Shown piece after piece: positions 1 to 59,615 of a stretch of 64,000 bases of DNA. The notes below the pieces were generated by a model, which ran no database searches, had not been told where the DNA came from, and worked only from the letters and a program-made list of their open reading frames with translations. Made by a program: the position numbers and the translations under genes. Source of the DNA: Bugula neritina (lineage: Eukaryota > Bryozoa > Gymnolaemata > Cheilostomatida > Bugulidae); the NCBI GenBank assembly GCA_964035545.1, contig OZ037772.1:4561733-4625732 (forward strand), read 5' to 3'. The number at the start of each line of letters is the position of its first letter. The stretch's first letter is position 1.

Positions 1-935
1 GGTACTCACTCTAGTACTCCACTAATACTAGTACTCACTCTAGTACTCTACTAATACTATTACTCACTCTAGTACTCTACTAATACTATTACTCACTCTA
101 GTACTCTACTAATACTATTACTCACTCTAGTACTCTACTAATACTAGTACTCACTCTAGTACTCTACTAATACTAGTACTCACTCTAGTACTCCACTAAT
201 ACTAGTACTCACTCTAGTACTCTACTAATACTATTACTCACTCTAGTACTCTACTAATACTAGTACTCACTCTAGTACTCTACTAATACTATTACTCACT
301 CTAGTACTCTACTAATACTAGTACTCACTCTAGTACTCTACTAATACTATTACTCACTCTAGTACTCTACTAATACTATTACTCACTCTAGTACTCTACC
401 AATACTAGTACTCACTCTAGTACTCTACAAATACTATTACTCACTCTAGTACTCTACTAATACTAGTACTCTACTAATACTATTACTCACTCTAGTACTC
501 TACTAATACTATTACTCACTCTAGTACTCTACTAATACTAGTACTCACTCTAGTACTCTACTAATACTATTACTCACTCTAGTACTCTACTAATACTAGT
601 ACTCACTCTAGTACTCTACTAATACTGGTACTCACTCTAGTACTCTACTAATATTATTACTCACTCTAGTACTCTACTAATATTATTACTCACTCTAGTA
701 CTCTACTAATACTAGTACTCACTCTAGTACTCTACTAATACTATTACTCACTCTAGTACTCTACTAATACTATTACTCACTCTAGTACTCTACTAATACT
801 AGTACTCACTGTAGTACTTTACTAATGCTTGTACACACTCTAGTACTCTACTAATACTATTACTCACTCTAGTACTCAACTAATACTTGTACTCACTCTA
901 GTACTCTACTAATGCTACTATACTAACAAAAATCT
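1..935. repeat. 29-bp minisatellite, about 31 copies
   Basis: Tandem array with unit beginning TACTCACTCTAGTACTCTAC and a 29-bp period, with variants (TACTAG / TACTAT, TACTCC). It begins at or before the window edge and decays near 935. It probably lies in an intron upstream of the first exon I can see. Confidence 0.95.
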
Positions 936-1435
936 CATTAATTACGCATACTATCTTCATATTAGCTTTTTGAATACATTGAAGCTAAAGCCAGCTATGT
1001 GAAATCAAAATATAAAAAAAGTCATTCCATGATTCACTTTGGTTTGGGTTGATTTTAGGAGCCAAATTTGAGTATGGAGCAAGACAACACTCGTTCTAAT
1101 AGACTCGGTACAAGGAATTTACCCACGTAGGTCTTTATGTGTACCAGTATGTAATACACTATAATCATATAATATATATGTAATAATATTCATTTAGGAG
1201 CAGTAGTGGAGAGGTTGAGATAGCATGAGCTATTCAATTCTATTGTTAAATTTTGTTTTGGGGCGTGAATTGAAATTCTCGCAAGAATATAATTTCTAAT
1301 CTAGAACACAGGCTTTTCTCAATTTCTTCATTACTGCATCTATCAAATAGTATTTGGATTTGTCTTTTGATATTTATATAGTTATATACAGCTGGACTTT
1401 TTGATTTCAATACTAATGTTAAGCATATAAACTAG
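936..1435. other. Unique AT-rich intronic sequence
   Basis: No tandem repeat and no convincing exon seen. The last 50 bases hold a T-rich run and a TACTAAT branch-point-like motif before the presumed acceptor at 1434-1435. Confidence 0.5.
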
Positions 1436-48530
<47,095 letters not shown>

Positions 48531-48789
48531 ACACTGCATCACCAGTCTGAGCTAATGTCAAGGTTAAACTCCGTTTCCTGTTGACAGACTTCCTTCATGA
48601 CTATCAACTGTATTCTTCTAGTCTCAAAACCTGTAGCTTGTAAAGATTTTAATTATATTCTCCTTGTATGACTAGGAAAATAGTTTGGCATACAGGTGTC
48701 ACAGCTTACTCTCTTTTATTTATGCGCTTTCGAAAATCATGTTTGGTAATTTTTTATGTTGCTGTGATAAATATCAATTGTTTAATGAT

Positions 48790-48795
48790 AATAAA
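48790..48795 (+). terminator. Possible polyadenylation signal AATAAA
   Basis: Lies 260 bp after the stop codon of the giant gene in a T-rich context. Plausible by position only. Confidence 0.45.
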
Positions 48796-49589
48796 TAATG
48801 ATTATTCAACAATAACTTCTTCTGAAATTCTCTTAGGATCGATGCATGTTGCTTATTTTAAATAAGAAAGTGAAACATTGTCAGTAAATAACCAAAGAGT
48901 ATATAATATTGAACAAAGGAAGCAGCCCTGGTTTAGGGTAAACACAATGTCAATGATTTGAATTTTTGGTAAACAATAAGAAGGTTTCATAATGACCATA
49001 GAAAGCTCCAATAAATTGTTTATCACTATGTAGTATAGTTTTGAGGGTAGAATGCAGTTTAAGTAGAGAGCATAACTCCGATATAGTAAGAACAAGAAAT
49101 GGTAGTGGTATCAAGTTCCGGAAACGCGACTCTGTCGGATGTCGAACAGTTTCGGCAACTGGAACTCCCAACTTCAACTGAATATCATACAGTTTCAGCG
49201 GCGGGAAAATTTGCTAGTATATAAGTGGGCAAATTTCCAGTAGTAAATCAGTCTACCACTGGAGCTCTACCGATGCACATGTAGAAGACAAAAAAGAACA
49301 TTTTCATTTTAAATTCAAAAAAGACTTTCATTATCATAATAGTAATAGGCATGCATATTGCTTCATATTCTTTATAAACACTCCACAAATTACCACAATA
49401 TAGGCTACTATCAGTATTTAGCCTTTTTCGATTATCATACACAGCTATATTATAATTCCTCTGTACATAGAGCAGAGAAACCAACCAGCCACTGTTACGA
49501 GTTTCTATAAAGAATGTATATTCTGCATTATAATTCACAAAATTATTAGCTTCTATAAATATATTTTTAAAACTATAACTTGTGCATGC

Positions 49590-49680
49590 TGAGTAAAACC
49601 AATCACTGCTCAATGAGGTAAAATTATATACAAAAGAAAGATAACTCTAAGTCAGCGAGACCCCTGCCTATAATACACTC
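49590..49680 (-). repeat. Fragment of the zinc-finger upstream block (fifth-unit remnant?)
   Basis: AATCACTGCT...AAAAGAAAGATAACTCTAA matches 57,640-57,710 (upstream of copy C) and 61,480-61,530 (upstream of copy B). Here it lies downstream of copy D with no gene attached. Confidence 0.6.
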
Positions 49681-49744
49681 CTGCTGTGATGTAATCTACA
49701 TTAACTAACAGTAATGATATATTGTAGTTATCAGTTTATCCAGT

Positions 49745-49818
49745 GGTCCCTGTGGTGCAATGGTTAGTACACTTGCTTGCAAGCAAGAGGTCTCGGGTTC
49801 GATTTTCAGTGAGGCAAT
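49745..49818 (+). mobile_element. tRNA-like sequence, degenerate (SINE head or tRNA pseudogene)
   Basis: TGGTGCAATGGTTAGTAC resembles box A / D-arm and GGTTCGATTTT resembles box B. The D-stem pairs, but the acceptor and T stems do not and the anticodon loop is one base short, so it is not a working tRNA. Confidence 0.5.
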
Positions 49819-50075
49819 TATTTTTCATATATCTTGATACAAATAATCATGGAGAATCAACTCATGTATTGTCTGGTTACTATATTATAGTATCATATAG
49901 TATCAATTCAGTGTTTTTATCTTGTATAATATTATGCTCCCAGATGTTATATATAGCAAGAAAACCTGAACCACAACACACTAATGTATAATTATTATGT
50001 ATATATAGGGTTTGTATAAAATATGTTATAATGAAATATAAATATAGGATATGTAATAAATTTGGTAAAATCAAT

Positions 50076-50081
50076 TTTATT
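50076..50081 (-). terminator. Possible polyadenylation signal for copy D
   Basis: AATAAA on the minus strand, about 320 nt after the stop of copy D. Position-based guess. Confidence 0.3.
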
Positions 50082-50322
50082 GTGTAAAAATATTTCAATT
50101 GGAGTCAAGAAAACTGATGCATGATTTGAATCTGTTGAAGGTAAAGCACTGTACACCGAAAATGTTTTGATTGCGGGCAATACCTGAATTAATTGACACA
50201 TTTAATTTAATACTATAAAAATGATGAATATAAAACTAATTAAATTTTTTAGGTTTATGGTTCACTCTAAATTTTAAATGGATTATACTTATAAAACAAA
50301 ATAATAGTATAACAACTCATAA

Positions 50323-50415
50323 TTATTGGTGAAAATACTTTGAGCCATGTTTGGTGAGATTTTGTTTCTGACCACATTTGAAGTCACAGTGTTTGCACTC
50401 ATAAGGTTTGTGTTC
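50323..50415 (-). pseudogene. Out-of-frame last zinc finger of copy D
   Basis: In the neighbouring frame the sequence reads HKPYECKHCDFKCGQKQN, then LTKHGSKYFHQ and a stop at 50323. It is a recognisable C2H2 finger cut off from the main frame by a 2-nt loss in the linker (CACACCAGAACACAAA in place of an 18-base linker) near 50,411-50,417. Confidence 0.8.
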
Positions 50416-51342
50416 TGGTGTGTATTTTTGTATGTTTCCTGAGATGAGCTCTCTGAGTAGCAGCAAATCCACAAACTTCACACACAAATTGTTTTTCTTT
50501 AGTGTGAATTCTCATGTGGACGTTGAGGTCATGTTTTTCTACAGCTTTGTAATCACATTGAATGCACTTATATAGTTTCTTTCTTGTGTGAATTTTCACG
50601 TGTCTGGTGAGATGAGATTTGAAAATAAAGGCTGTACCACAAACTTCACAAACAAAAGATGTATGTTTTCTCATGTGGTTGCTGAGATTGCCTTGCTCAG
50701 CAAAAGCATGACCACAAACTTTACAAATAAATGGTTTCTCTCCTGTATGTTTTCTCATGTGTTTGCTGAGATTGCCTTTCTCAGCAAAAGCATAACCACA
50801 AACTTCACAAATAAATGGCTTTTCTCCAGTGTGAATTCTTATGTGTCTGTTGAGAAGAGATTTCCGAGTGAAGGTTTGACTGCAAACTTCGCAAACAGAT
50901 AGTTTATTATTAGTGTGTCGTCTCTTGCGTGATTTTGAAGGATTTTTGCAACTGAATTCCTTCTTATCAACATCACATTTAACAGACTTCTTCCTGATGA
51001 TTGAGTTAATATTTGCAGTTTTACGACCTTGAGCGGATGAGCTCTTAGAAGGGATTTCGTTTTTTATTGCAGAAAGTTTTTCTGTAAATTCTGTTTCCCC
51101 TGTGTCACTTGCAATTGGCTTATCATCAGACTTTGCTTTAACAACTTTTACCACAGCCTTTTTTTGATCTTGTTCATCTCCACACAGTGTGCTATAAGTA
51201 ACACTAATTTTATTATTAGTGCTAGTTTCTGTATCTTTGTATGACTTGTTTAAACTTATAATTTTTCCATCCGCTTTTTTGAAAATTGCATCAATTAGAT
51301 TGACAGAAATTTTTTTTATCTTCAAATCCATTTGCATTTGAT
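50399..51342 (-). CDS. Zinc-finger copy D, finger exon
   Basis: Acceptor TTTTACAG; joins in phase to 52330-52782 (NLT|D|QMQMDLK). Six good C2H2 fingers follow a degenerate first one (CDVDKKEF, second Cys lost). Fingers 3 and 4 are joined by HTSFVC instead of HTGEKPFVC, a lost linker. The frame ends early at 50399 because of a frameshift. Total predicted protein is 471 aa. Known: such proteins bind DNA in the nucleus; target unknown. Confidence 0.85.
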
Positions 51343-52329
51343 CTGTAAAACAAAACTGAAAAACAGTATTTATAATAGAACTTCAAAATCACTTCTAGTT
51401 CATCAAATTTATTAACAATTAGTTATTGCTATTAATTTATATCTAGTACAAGACTCCTTGCATGTAGTACAACTAGTTTTAATGTAGAATTATTCTCGTA
51501 GTTGAAAAAACATTGTATTTTAATCATTTTTGCATGCGTGACCTTGGTTATAAAAAACGCTTTTCTTAAGCCTCATAATTTTTGCAAAAACTATTACTTT
51601 TAAATGCAAAATTGCGTGAGTTTATATGCACCCAATACTGTTAAATTTATGTATGCTAGTACCTGATACAACATTTACATTGAGTACATGCAAACTTATT
51701 TTGGATTTGAAAGTTTTAATTTGAATTGTAAAATATCCAAAATATAAGCTGAAAAATTAAAAAACTTTAGGATGTATTTTATAGGCTACTGTATTGGAAA
51801 TACGAATATTACATTAGAGCTATCTTTTTATGCATTTTATTTTTACTTTTATGTGAACACAATTATGTAATTTGATCCTGCCCAAAAGTCGGAAATTGCC
51901 GAATATCGAACCAAAGTGCCGATGTCAGAGTCCGATGTCGGAAGGTGTGCCGATATTCGAGCTCCGACAATTAAACAGAATGATAGCAAAGAACTTTTCT
52001 TGTATAAAAAAGGAAGCTCCCAGTGTAGAATCAGTCTACTACTGGAGCTTGCCAGATCAAGACTACCTTTGACAAACTACGTATTACTCTACAATAAGAA
52101 ATTATTCACTCGAGGTCACTACACCTTTTTCATACTATACTGAAGTTATGCTCCCACTTAAACTGTATTCTACCAACAACTCTTATATACTAGAATACAT
52201 AATAGTTAAAATTTGAAAACAAAGTTTACAACACTTCTTAAGGTAATTCTATTCTAACATTATTTTTAGAAAATGTATTTTGAATGTCATTGGAATGAAT
52301 GTATAATACTATATATTAAAAAGACTCAC
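51343..52329. other. Intron of zinc-finger copy D
   Basis: AT-rich. About 51,880-52,060 is less AT-rich and shares CAGTCTAC-ACTGGAGCT words with 49,240-49,270, perhaps an old dispersed element. Confidence 0.4.
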
Positions 52330-52782
52330 CAGTTAAATTGAAATCTGATTTATTTAGTCCTAATACTTTATAAGTTTTAGAGAAAACTTTAGACAGAGGA
52401 ACATCAGGTCCTTCTGGTAAATAGTTGCTACATATTGTATCTTCTGTGTTATCAGAACTCTGATAACTTGAATCAAATGTTAGGAAGGAGGTGACTGAGG
52501 TTAATGGAAAATAACTTTGATTTGTAGTCGTTTTCTCCCAGCAATCCGAAACCTTCCTCATTATAGTACCATTCGGTAGGTAAGTGTCAGATACAACAGG
52601 TGGCATATTTGGACAACGTTGACTGTCTGCAGTGAGAGCAGAAGCAGAAGCGTGTGAGTTGACTGGATGTTTATACTGTTCTGTAGAGTCTAAACTATCA
52701 TAAAACGTTTCCCAGTCATCACAATGATATGCTCCTTGTTTTTGGTGATTAGCCGTTCCAAATATATTCTGTTGGTCAGCAA
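52330..52782 (-). CDS. Zinc-finger copy D, conserved non-finger exon
   Basis: 453 nt, phase 1-1, acceptor TTTTGCAG, donor GTGAGT. Carries the family's two conserved blocks: [20 protein letters not shown] and DVPLSKVFSKTYKVLGLN. Not a KRAB, BTB or SCAN domain that I can recognise. Confidence 0.85.
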
Positions 52783-52927
52783 CTGCAAAATGGTAAAAAA
52801 GAAACAAATATTACAGACTTATACATGATCGAACTTAGAAGAAAGAAGTTGTCTCTACATGTTTTACACTGTGTATTTCAATTATTAACAAAAAGCTCTC
52901 GAGTTTATAACAGAATATAATACTTAC

Positions 52928-52946
52928 ATGGGGGACACCCAGACAT
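52928..52946 (-). CDS. Zinc-finger copy D, start exon
   Basis: ATG TCT GGG TGT CCC CCA T, then GTAAGT; phase 1, encodes MSGCPP. Matches in position and phase the MSVYHHE start exons of copies B and C, but with a different sequence. Confidence 0.7.
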
Positions 52947-54937
52947 GCTTGATGATCTAAACACAGCTGAGAAGCAAAAAAGATTAAATATTGTAATTAA
53001 ATTTAAAATCAAATATTGACTATAACATGCACTAGGATGGGTATTTTAAAACATAATATATTTGTTCTCAATGCTCCATTGACAATATCATAGGTTAGCT
53101 GGTTCCTAAAGCATTAGGCTACAGCTAGCCGCTTCATAGTGTAAAGCTGAATAAACAATGGTAGTTTGAATGTGTAATCAAGCCAGGATTTTTTCTATCT
53201 CATTGGCTGATGGAACATTTTACTATAATACAGTAAACTGTTTAACATAACTGGCTAAAGTTATTATAAACATATACAAAAACCATGACAATAGAAATCA
53301 ATACTTAATAAAAATAAATTGTGAGAAAAAAGTTGGTAGATACACGCTGAATCTCACTAGTGTGGTCTGCTGCAGTGTGCAGATTATCTATATGATTTGT
53401 AATCATGTGCTCGTTTGGCAATCAGAAATGCGTTTAGTTATATTTTATATTATGAAATTCATTATTATATTAAGATAGAAATTTTGCAAACTAAATAGTA
53501 GCTATAATAGCAATATATCACGTCTTGGCTGTTTTCTAAGGCATTTAAGTATGAATAGCTGCATGCTGTATACTTGGTATAGCTGATTGGAGAATGGTAG
53601 TGCAATCAGTCTCAGACCAGAATTTGTGCAAATTGGCTGATAAAATATTAAATTTCATCTTTATCAATATTTGCAAAGTTTGCCAATTACAATGAACAGT
53701 AATTATAAATGTAGACTTGATTGTTATAAAGCTTACATTATTATTACATCAACAAAGATGGTAAAATATAAAAAAAAACCTTATATACGTCAAATTTTGT
53801 ACTTTTATAAAAAATTAGTACTTTTATGCAACATTTAAATAGAGTAACAATGTAAAGATAATTGTTACCATCAGGCTTTTAATAAAAAAGTTGTTTTATC
53901 TTTGAGAGAATTGTAGTTGAATTGAGAATATATAAAAAAATCTTTTTTCATGGCTATGATACAAATGTGACAAATATTTGAGCTAGAAGTAAAATTAATT
54001 ATATTATATGACTCAATTATTTAAGTTTACAAAAAAGCTATTAACAATAAAAACACTATAATAATCACCATACTTATTATACATACCAGTGTCTTCAAGG
54101 ATGGTTGTAGTGTTTAGATTGACCAATGAAGCTGATTCATTGTTATAATAGATAACTGTCAACACTGTTATAGATATTTACTACCAAGTAATTTAAATTT
54201 CCTTATAGCTGCAATTATATTATATAGTCACAACAGGAGAAAATTCCCAAATTATGAAAGTAATTTTCTTTGAAAAACCAACTGTTTATATTATAAGATG
54301 ACATTGCAATAGATTATTATTGAACGAAAATGTACTTAATTAGAGTAATATAATTTCAACTTTATTTCAAAGATGTTCACTGAAAGAAACCAGAAAGAAA
54401 ACTACAAAAAAGTGACTACATGTTGGCAAAAAGTATTTTGAGTTGATAAAATTTATTGTAAATTCAGATTGACAGTCATTTCATATATATATATTATAGT
54501 TCGTTTGGACACTAAAAGTTTTTTTTAATGATTTAAAACTATTGTAGTCAACTGTAAATATATTTATACATAATGATAGATAAGTAATTGACTTAGAGAA
54601 GTCATGTGACAAGTTACAAAAGCAATATGATAGCTTGCAATAGTTATACTAATTATTATAGTCATTTGCCTCTAACTCACGTTTATATACACCAATTTAA
54701 ATGATGTCAACTACATTAATTGAGTGAAGTAATACATGTATTTCAAAAGTTTAATTTACCAGTTCTGTACATTTAAAGTACATCTGAAAATAAGAGAAAC
54801 TTTGGAGAGCCTGAAATATTTTGTGTCAGACTCAGAAATAGTTATTAGGAGATTTTCCTGCCGTGTTCGAGTAAATGCCACTGTAAAATATAACATGCCT
54901 TAATTGTAAATTTACATTTTTGAACTTCACTAGCCAG
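52947..54937. other. Intergenic region between copies D and C
   Basis: AT-rich. 53,076-53,168 is the conserved upstream block of the array (see findings). No other gene seen. Confidence 0.5.
53076..53168 (-). promoter_or_regulatory. Conserved upstream block of copy D
   Basis: ATTGACAATATCATAGGTTAGCTG ... GTTTAAAGCTGATT-like sequence is shared with 57,105-57,200 and 61,013-61,200, each about 100-290 bp upstream of a start exon. Could be promoter or 5' UTR; shared simply by duplication is also possible. Confidence 0.45.
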
Positions 54938-56980
54938 TCAAGTTTCTTTGTTATGTTTTTTCATATGAGAAGCCAGATTAGCTTTCTGAGCAGCTTTGTA
55001 TTCACATAGTTTACAGTGAAATGGTTTTTCTCCAGTGTGTGTTCTCATGTGCCGATTAAGATTACTTTTATCTCTAGTTCGAAAATCACATTCATTGCAA
55101 ATAAATGGGTTCTCTCCTGTGTGGATCCTCATGTGAGTGGCCAGGTTACCTTTTTGAGTAAAAGTACTTTTGCAAAAATTACACAAAAATGGTTTATTCC
55201 CAGTGTGTCTCCTGTGGTGACGAATAAGACTATTCTTAAGTCTGGTCTCATAGTCACACACACTGCACTTGAATGGTTTCTCTCTAGTGTGTGTCATCAT
55301 GTGTGCAGTAAGTTCACATTGCTGCACTGACTTACAGTCACATTGATCGCAATGAAATGGTTTCTCTCCAGTATTTCTTCTCATGGGCACTGTGAGACTA
55401 CTTTGCTGAGTAAAAGCGTGATTGCAAACTTTAGAGACAAATGGCTTCTTTCCTGTATGCTTTCTCATATGCTTAGTGTAATTACCTTTATATTTAGTTT
55501 TGTAATTGCTAAGAAGACATTGAAAGTCTTTTTTCTCATAGGTGTCTAGTTTTCTATGTTTGGCATGTCTAACCTGTTTTGTAGATCCATATTCACAAGT
55601 ATTATTAGCGGCTATCTTTTTGTTGCAGCTTGTTTTTGCATGACTCACCACATCTTGTTCCTGATCAAACTCATCTCCAAGTATGTTGGCAGCTAGAATA
55701 CATTGATCAGTGTCATTTATTCCAGGAGTTTGATTTCCTGTGTCTCCATTTCATTTGTATTCATGAACTTTTTTATACAATACATTCATTAAATTTTCAG
55801 AAATGTGTCCGTTACTCAACTCTGATTGAACTCTATCTGTAGAAATAAAGCTACCATATTTAAATTATTTAAAATCTACATAGCAATTTTTAGTTTTTAT
55901 ACTCTGAGTTTCTACTGTGTTATCTCAAAATACAAGACATCAATTTCAATTATCTGGTCTTCCCTTTCTAACAAATATATTATACTCAAATAAGATCTAA
56001 AAATAAAAATCTAATGTATGAGATGTTGATAATAATTATAATATATGTATTTTACATTAATCTTACTGAAATTAACTTGAAGTACAAACAACTACAATTA
56101 TGAAGCTATATATAATGTAAGAGTTTCAGCAGAATCAAAATGAATGCATACCTTTGAAATAAGGACTATATAATCTCTAAAGAGTCTTGTAAAAGCTAGT
56201 TAAAAACAGTTTCTCCTTTTCCTGAAACTATAAGTATTTTTTGCAAAATCAATAAACAAAATAGATAAGTTATTTGTAAAGTTACTCTTATAATTTCTCA
56301 TCATTATGCAATTTACAATAAACATGAAAAATTAATAATTTCACAAGGTATTTCTATTTAGATTTTATACTCACCAGCTGAGTGGATATCTGGTGTAGTA
56401 TTCAGTCCTAATACTGTAAAAGCCTTAGATATAACTTTAGAGAGAGGAACATCAGGTTCTTCTTGTAGATAGTTGTCATATACTGTATCTTCTGTGTTAT
56501 CAGAACACTGATAACTTGAATCAAATGTTGGGAAGGATTAAGTGACAGGAATGCGATTTTGATTTAGAATCCCGTTCTCACAAGTAGAAAAATGTTCTGT
56601 CATCGAACCGTTTGGTAGGTGAGTGTCAGATACAGCAGGTGACATCTTAAGAACAGGTTGAGTGTCTGCAGTGAGAGCAGAAGTAGAAGTGTCTGAGTTT
56701 ACTGAATGTTTATACTGTTCTGTAGAGTCTAAACTATCATAGAAAGTCTCCCAGTCAGCATAGTGATATGTTTCTTGTTTTTGGTGATTAGACATTTCAA
56801 ATATCTTCTGTTGGTCAACAACTGAAAAAAGATATTAAGAAAGATTGACTATCTATACGTGAATGAAATCATTATAAGAAGTTGCCTCTACATGTTTCAC
56901 ACTGTCTGTTGCAAATATTGACATGCAGTTTGCAAGTTTTACAGAATGATATACTTACATTCATGGTGGTACACAGACAT
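54938..56980 (-). pseudogene. Zinc-finger copy C, probable pseudogene
   Basis: Exons 56959-56980 (MSVYHHE), 56375-56821 and 54938-55836 have intact splice sites and phases. Two in-frame stops interrupt it: TAA at 56538-56540 (an extra codon relative to copy D) and TGA at 55751-55753. Fingers 1 and 2 are damaged (CLLSNY, FVSKVC, MRRNTGEK); the last five are good C2H2 fingers. The finger block alone stays open from 55750, so a short product from an internal start cannot be excluded. Confidence 0.82.
56375..56821 (-). pseudogene. Copy C, non-finger exon with in-frame TAA
   Basis: 447 nt, same phase as in copy B. Keeps [18 protein letters not shown] and DVPLSKVISKAF but is broken by TAA at 56538-56540. 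Confidence 0.82.
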
Positions 56981-58611
56981 GTTGGATGATCTAGATATTG
57001 CTGAGAAACAAGGATATAAATTAGTGTAAATAAAATTAAAATAAAGAAATATTGACTATGACAAGAGAGTAGATATTTTATAGGATAAAATATGCTGTAA
57101 ATTCTTCATTGACAATCTTAAAGGTTAGCTGTTTACTAAAGCATTTTGCTATACAGCTAGTCAGCTGCCTTGCAGTTTAAAGCTGATTGGAAAATAGTAA
57201 TCTCTGACTAAAATCAAGCCAAGAAATTGTTCTATTGACTGCAGTAGAACATTTTGTTATATGTTTATCAGAGTTGGCTTGCAGAATTATTATAAAGATA
57301 TGCAAAAGTCATTGGCAAAATAAAGCAATATTCAGCAAATATAAAATGTGATGAGGACATTATCACAGGATTTAAAACAAACAATTTTAAACAAAAAGTT
57401 TTCTACTGTTATAAAAGATGTTCAGTTTTGCCAATTAGTCTCATTTCTTGACTTTGCAACAAAAAGGTCCTTTGTTTTTATGCCAAATGTTTCAATGAAG
57501 TGAAACGTCAAAGTATAATGTACCATTTAGACTTTTATAAGGATATTTTTATATAAAATATGTATTCTTTGCAATCAATATTTACTAATTTAGCAGCTTT
57601 CTAAGTAAAATTATTGAACTACTTGTGCTAAGTAAAAAAAATCACTGCTTGATAACTAAAAACTACAATCAAAAGAAAGATAACTCTAAATCTGCTGTTT
57701 CTCTGCATATATACTTGTTTTATGGTTTAAATTCCGTGCTAAGAGTAATATTGTAGCCTACCTTGTTATAATTATCGAAACAATTTAAAAAAGAATGTAG
57801 GAATCCGAGAAGAACCTACTTTCATATATTGATTGTATACTCAGCGCTCTTATTGAAACATGCTGGTATAGAATAGGTCACGCAGTTTATATGGTTTATT
57901 AAAATAAAATGTATTATGTTTCATATCAAAAGTACCTAAATTACACGCAATAAAACTGATATAATATTTTCTGATTGAATGAGCACTATAATTTACTTAA
58001 AAAAACTGCTCCCACCAGGTGAATTTAATAGCAGAAATGTTGCAATTATAATTTAATCAACTATAAAGCTATATATCTTTCCAATTTAAATAAAAATTAA
58101 CATCATATAAAATTAGGTTTTCAAACTAATCACCAAATTTTGGCAAAAAAGAAGAGCGGAATTGGAAGCAGTCATCTGTACACGTGATTTGTCATGATAC
58201 TGAAGAACTTTTCAATGGCTAAAACCAGAGAGTCAACAGTTATAAATAGATTTATATAAATTCATGGATAGGTTAGTTTACAAAGATTATCTCAACTTAA
58301 TGTTGTATATCACTATTATAATATTGTGTAGAATGAAGTTTGGTTTTAGCAACTTTTATTAGGCGGTTTTACAAATATTGTGAGCAATACAAACTTCTGA
58401 TAGAAAGAAAAGAACACTATAGAAGGCTTCTATGTAATGGTTATACACATACATGTTCTTTCCTGTAGAGTGTGAAATACTATAATATGTGTCAAACTCA
58501 AAGATAGCAGTGAAGAAGTTTTTCTACCATCATACATGTAAAATCTACTTACTGTAAAATAACATGCTTCTGTAAATGCACGTTTTCATGCATACATCCC
58601 CATGCAGGAAG
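56981..58611. other. Intergenic region between copies C and B
   Basis: Contains the conserved block at 57,105-57,200 and the AAAAGAAAGATAACTCTAA block near 57,670, both shared with the unit upstream of copy B. No gene. Confidence 0.55.
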
Positions 58612-59615
58612 TCAAGTTTCTTTGTTGTGTTTTTTTACATGTTGAACAAGATGCTCTTTCCGAGCAGCCTTGTAGTCACATAGTTTACAGTGGAATGGTT
58701 TCTCTCCAGTGTGTATTCTCATGTGACTAGTGATATCTTTTTTATGTGCTGATTTGTATTCACAATGTGTGCAAAAAAAAGGTTTTTCTCTGGTGTGTTT
58801 TTTCATGTGCTGAATAAGATTACTTTTTCTTCCAGTTTTATAGTCACATACATTGCACTCAAATGGTTTCTCACCTGTATGAGTGCGTATGTGTGAAAGT
58901 AGAGAGAGTTTATGACTGAAAGACTTTTTACAAACATTACAATCAAATGGTTTACATCCAGTGTGTTTTCTTTTGTGCACAATAATAGCACTCTTAACTC
59001 TGGTTTTATAGTCACATTGATCACACTGAAAAGGTTTCTCTCCAGTGTGTCTTCTCATGTGTGCTGTAAGACTAGCTTGCTGTACAGCCTTATAGTCACA
59101 TTGATCACACTGAAAAGGTCTATTTCCAGTGTGCGTTCTCATGTGCTTTATGAAGTTACTTTGCTCTGCTGACTTGTAGTCACAGTGATCACACTGAAAA
59201 GGTTTTTCTCCTGTATGTCTTCTCATGTGTGCTTTGAGATTACTTCGCTGAGTAAAAGCGTGACCGCAGACTTCACAGACAAATGGTTTTTCTTTTGTGT
59301 GTACTCTCACATGCTGGGTAAGATTACTTTTATGTTGAGTCTTGTAAGTACATAAAAGACATTGAAAGTATTTTATCTTTGCCTGCAATTTCTTATGTTT
59401 AGCATCAGATTTTCCTCTCACATCTTTCACCAGAGGATCTTTTTGATCCTGTTTATCTCTACAAGGTGCTCTATCAGCACCCAGTGTATCACAAGCAATA
59501 CACTCTGTATCTTTGTAAAACCTGCTAAACACCTTTGAGTCATCTGCTATTTTGAAAATTGTATCAACTAGACTGACACAAAAGTTTCTTATCTTTAAAT
59601 CCACTTGAGTTTGAT
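58612..59615 (-). CDS. Copy B, finger exon (nine C2H2 fingers)
   Basis: 1,004 nt; acceptor TTTTGCAG, stop at 58612-58614. All nine fingers keep C-x2-C-x12-H-x3-H. Confidence 0.9.

Larger units (their letters stand above)
48531..50322. other. Convergent intergenic region
   Basis: Separates the 3' ends of the giant gene (+) and zinc-finger copy D (-). It contains a degenerate tRNA-like element and a fragment resembling the zinc-finger gene upstream region. No gene recognised; short frames here look random. Confidence 0.6.

Noticed and set aside
1-935. CRISPR-like array
   Set aside because: Units are contiguous with no unique spacers, in a eukaryotic setting; the same holds for all other arrays here.
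49743-49818. Functional tRNA gene
   Set aside because: Acceptor and T stems do not pair and the anticodon loop is one base short.
55751-55753. TGA as selenocysteine codon in copy C
   Set aside because: No cysteine at this place in sister copies and a second stop (TAA) lies upstream; pseudogene is simpler.
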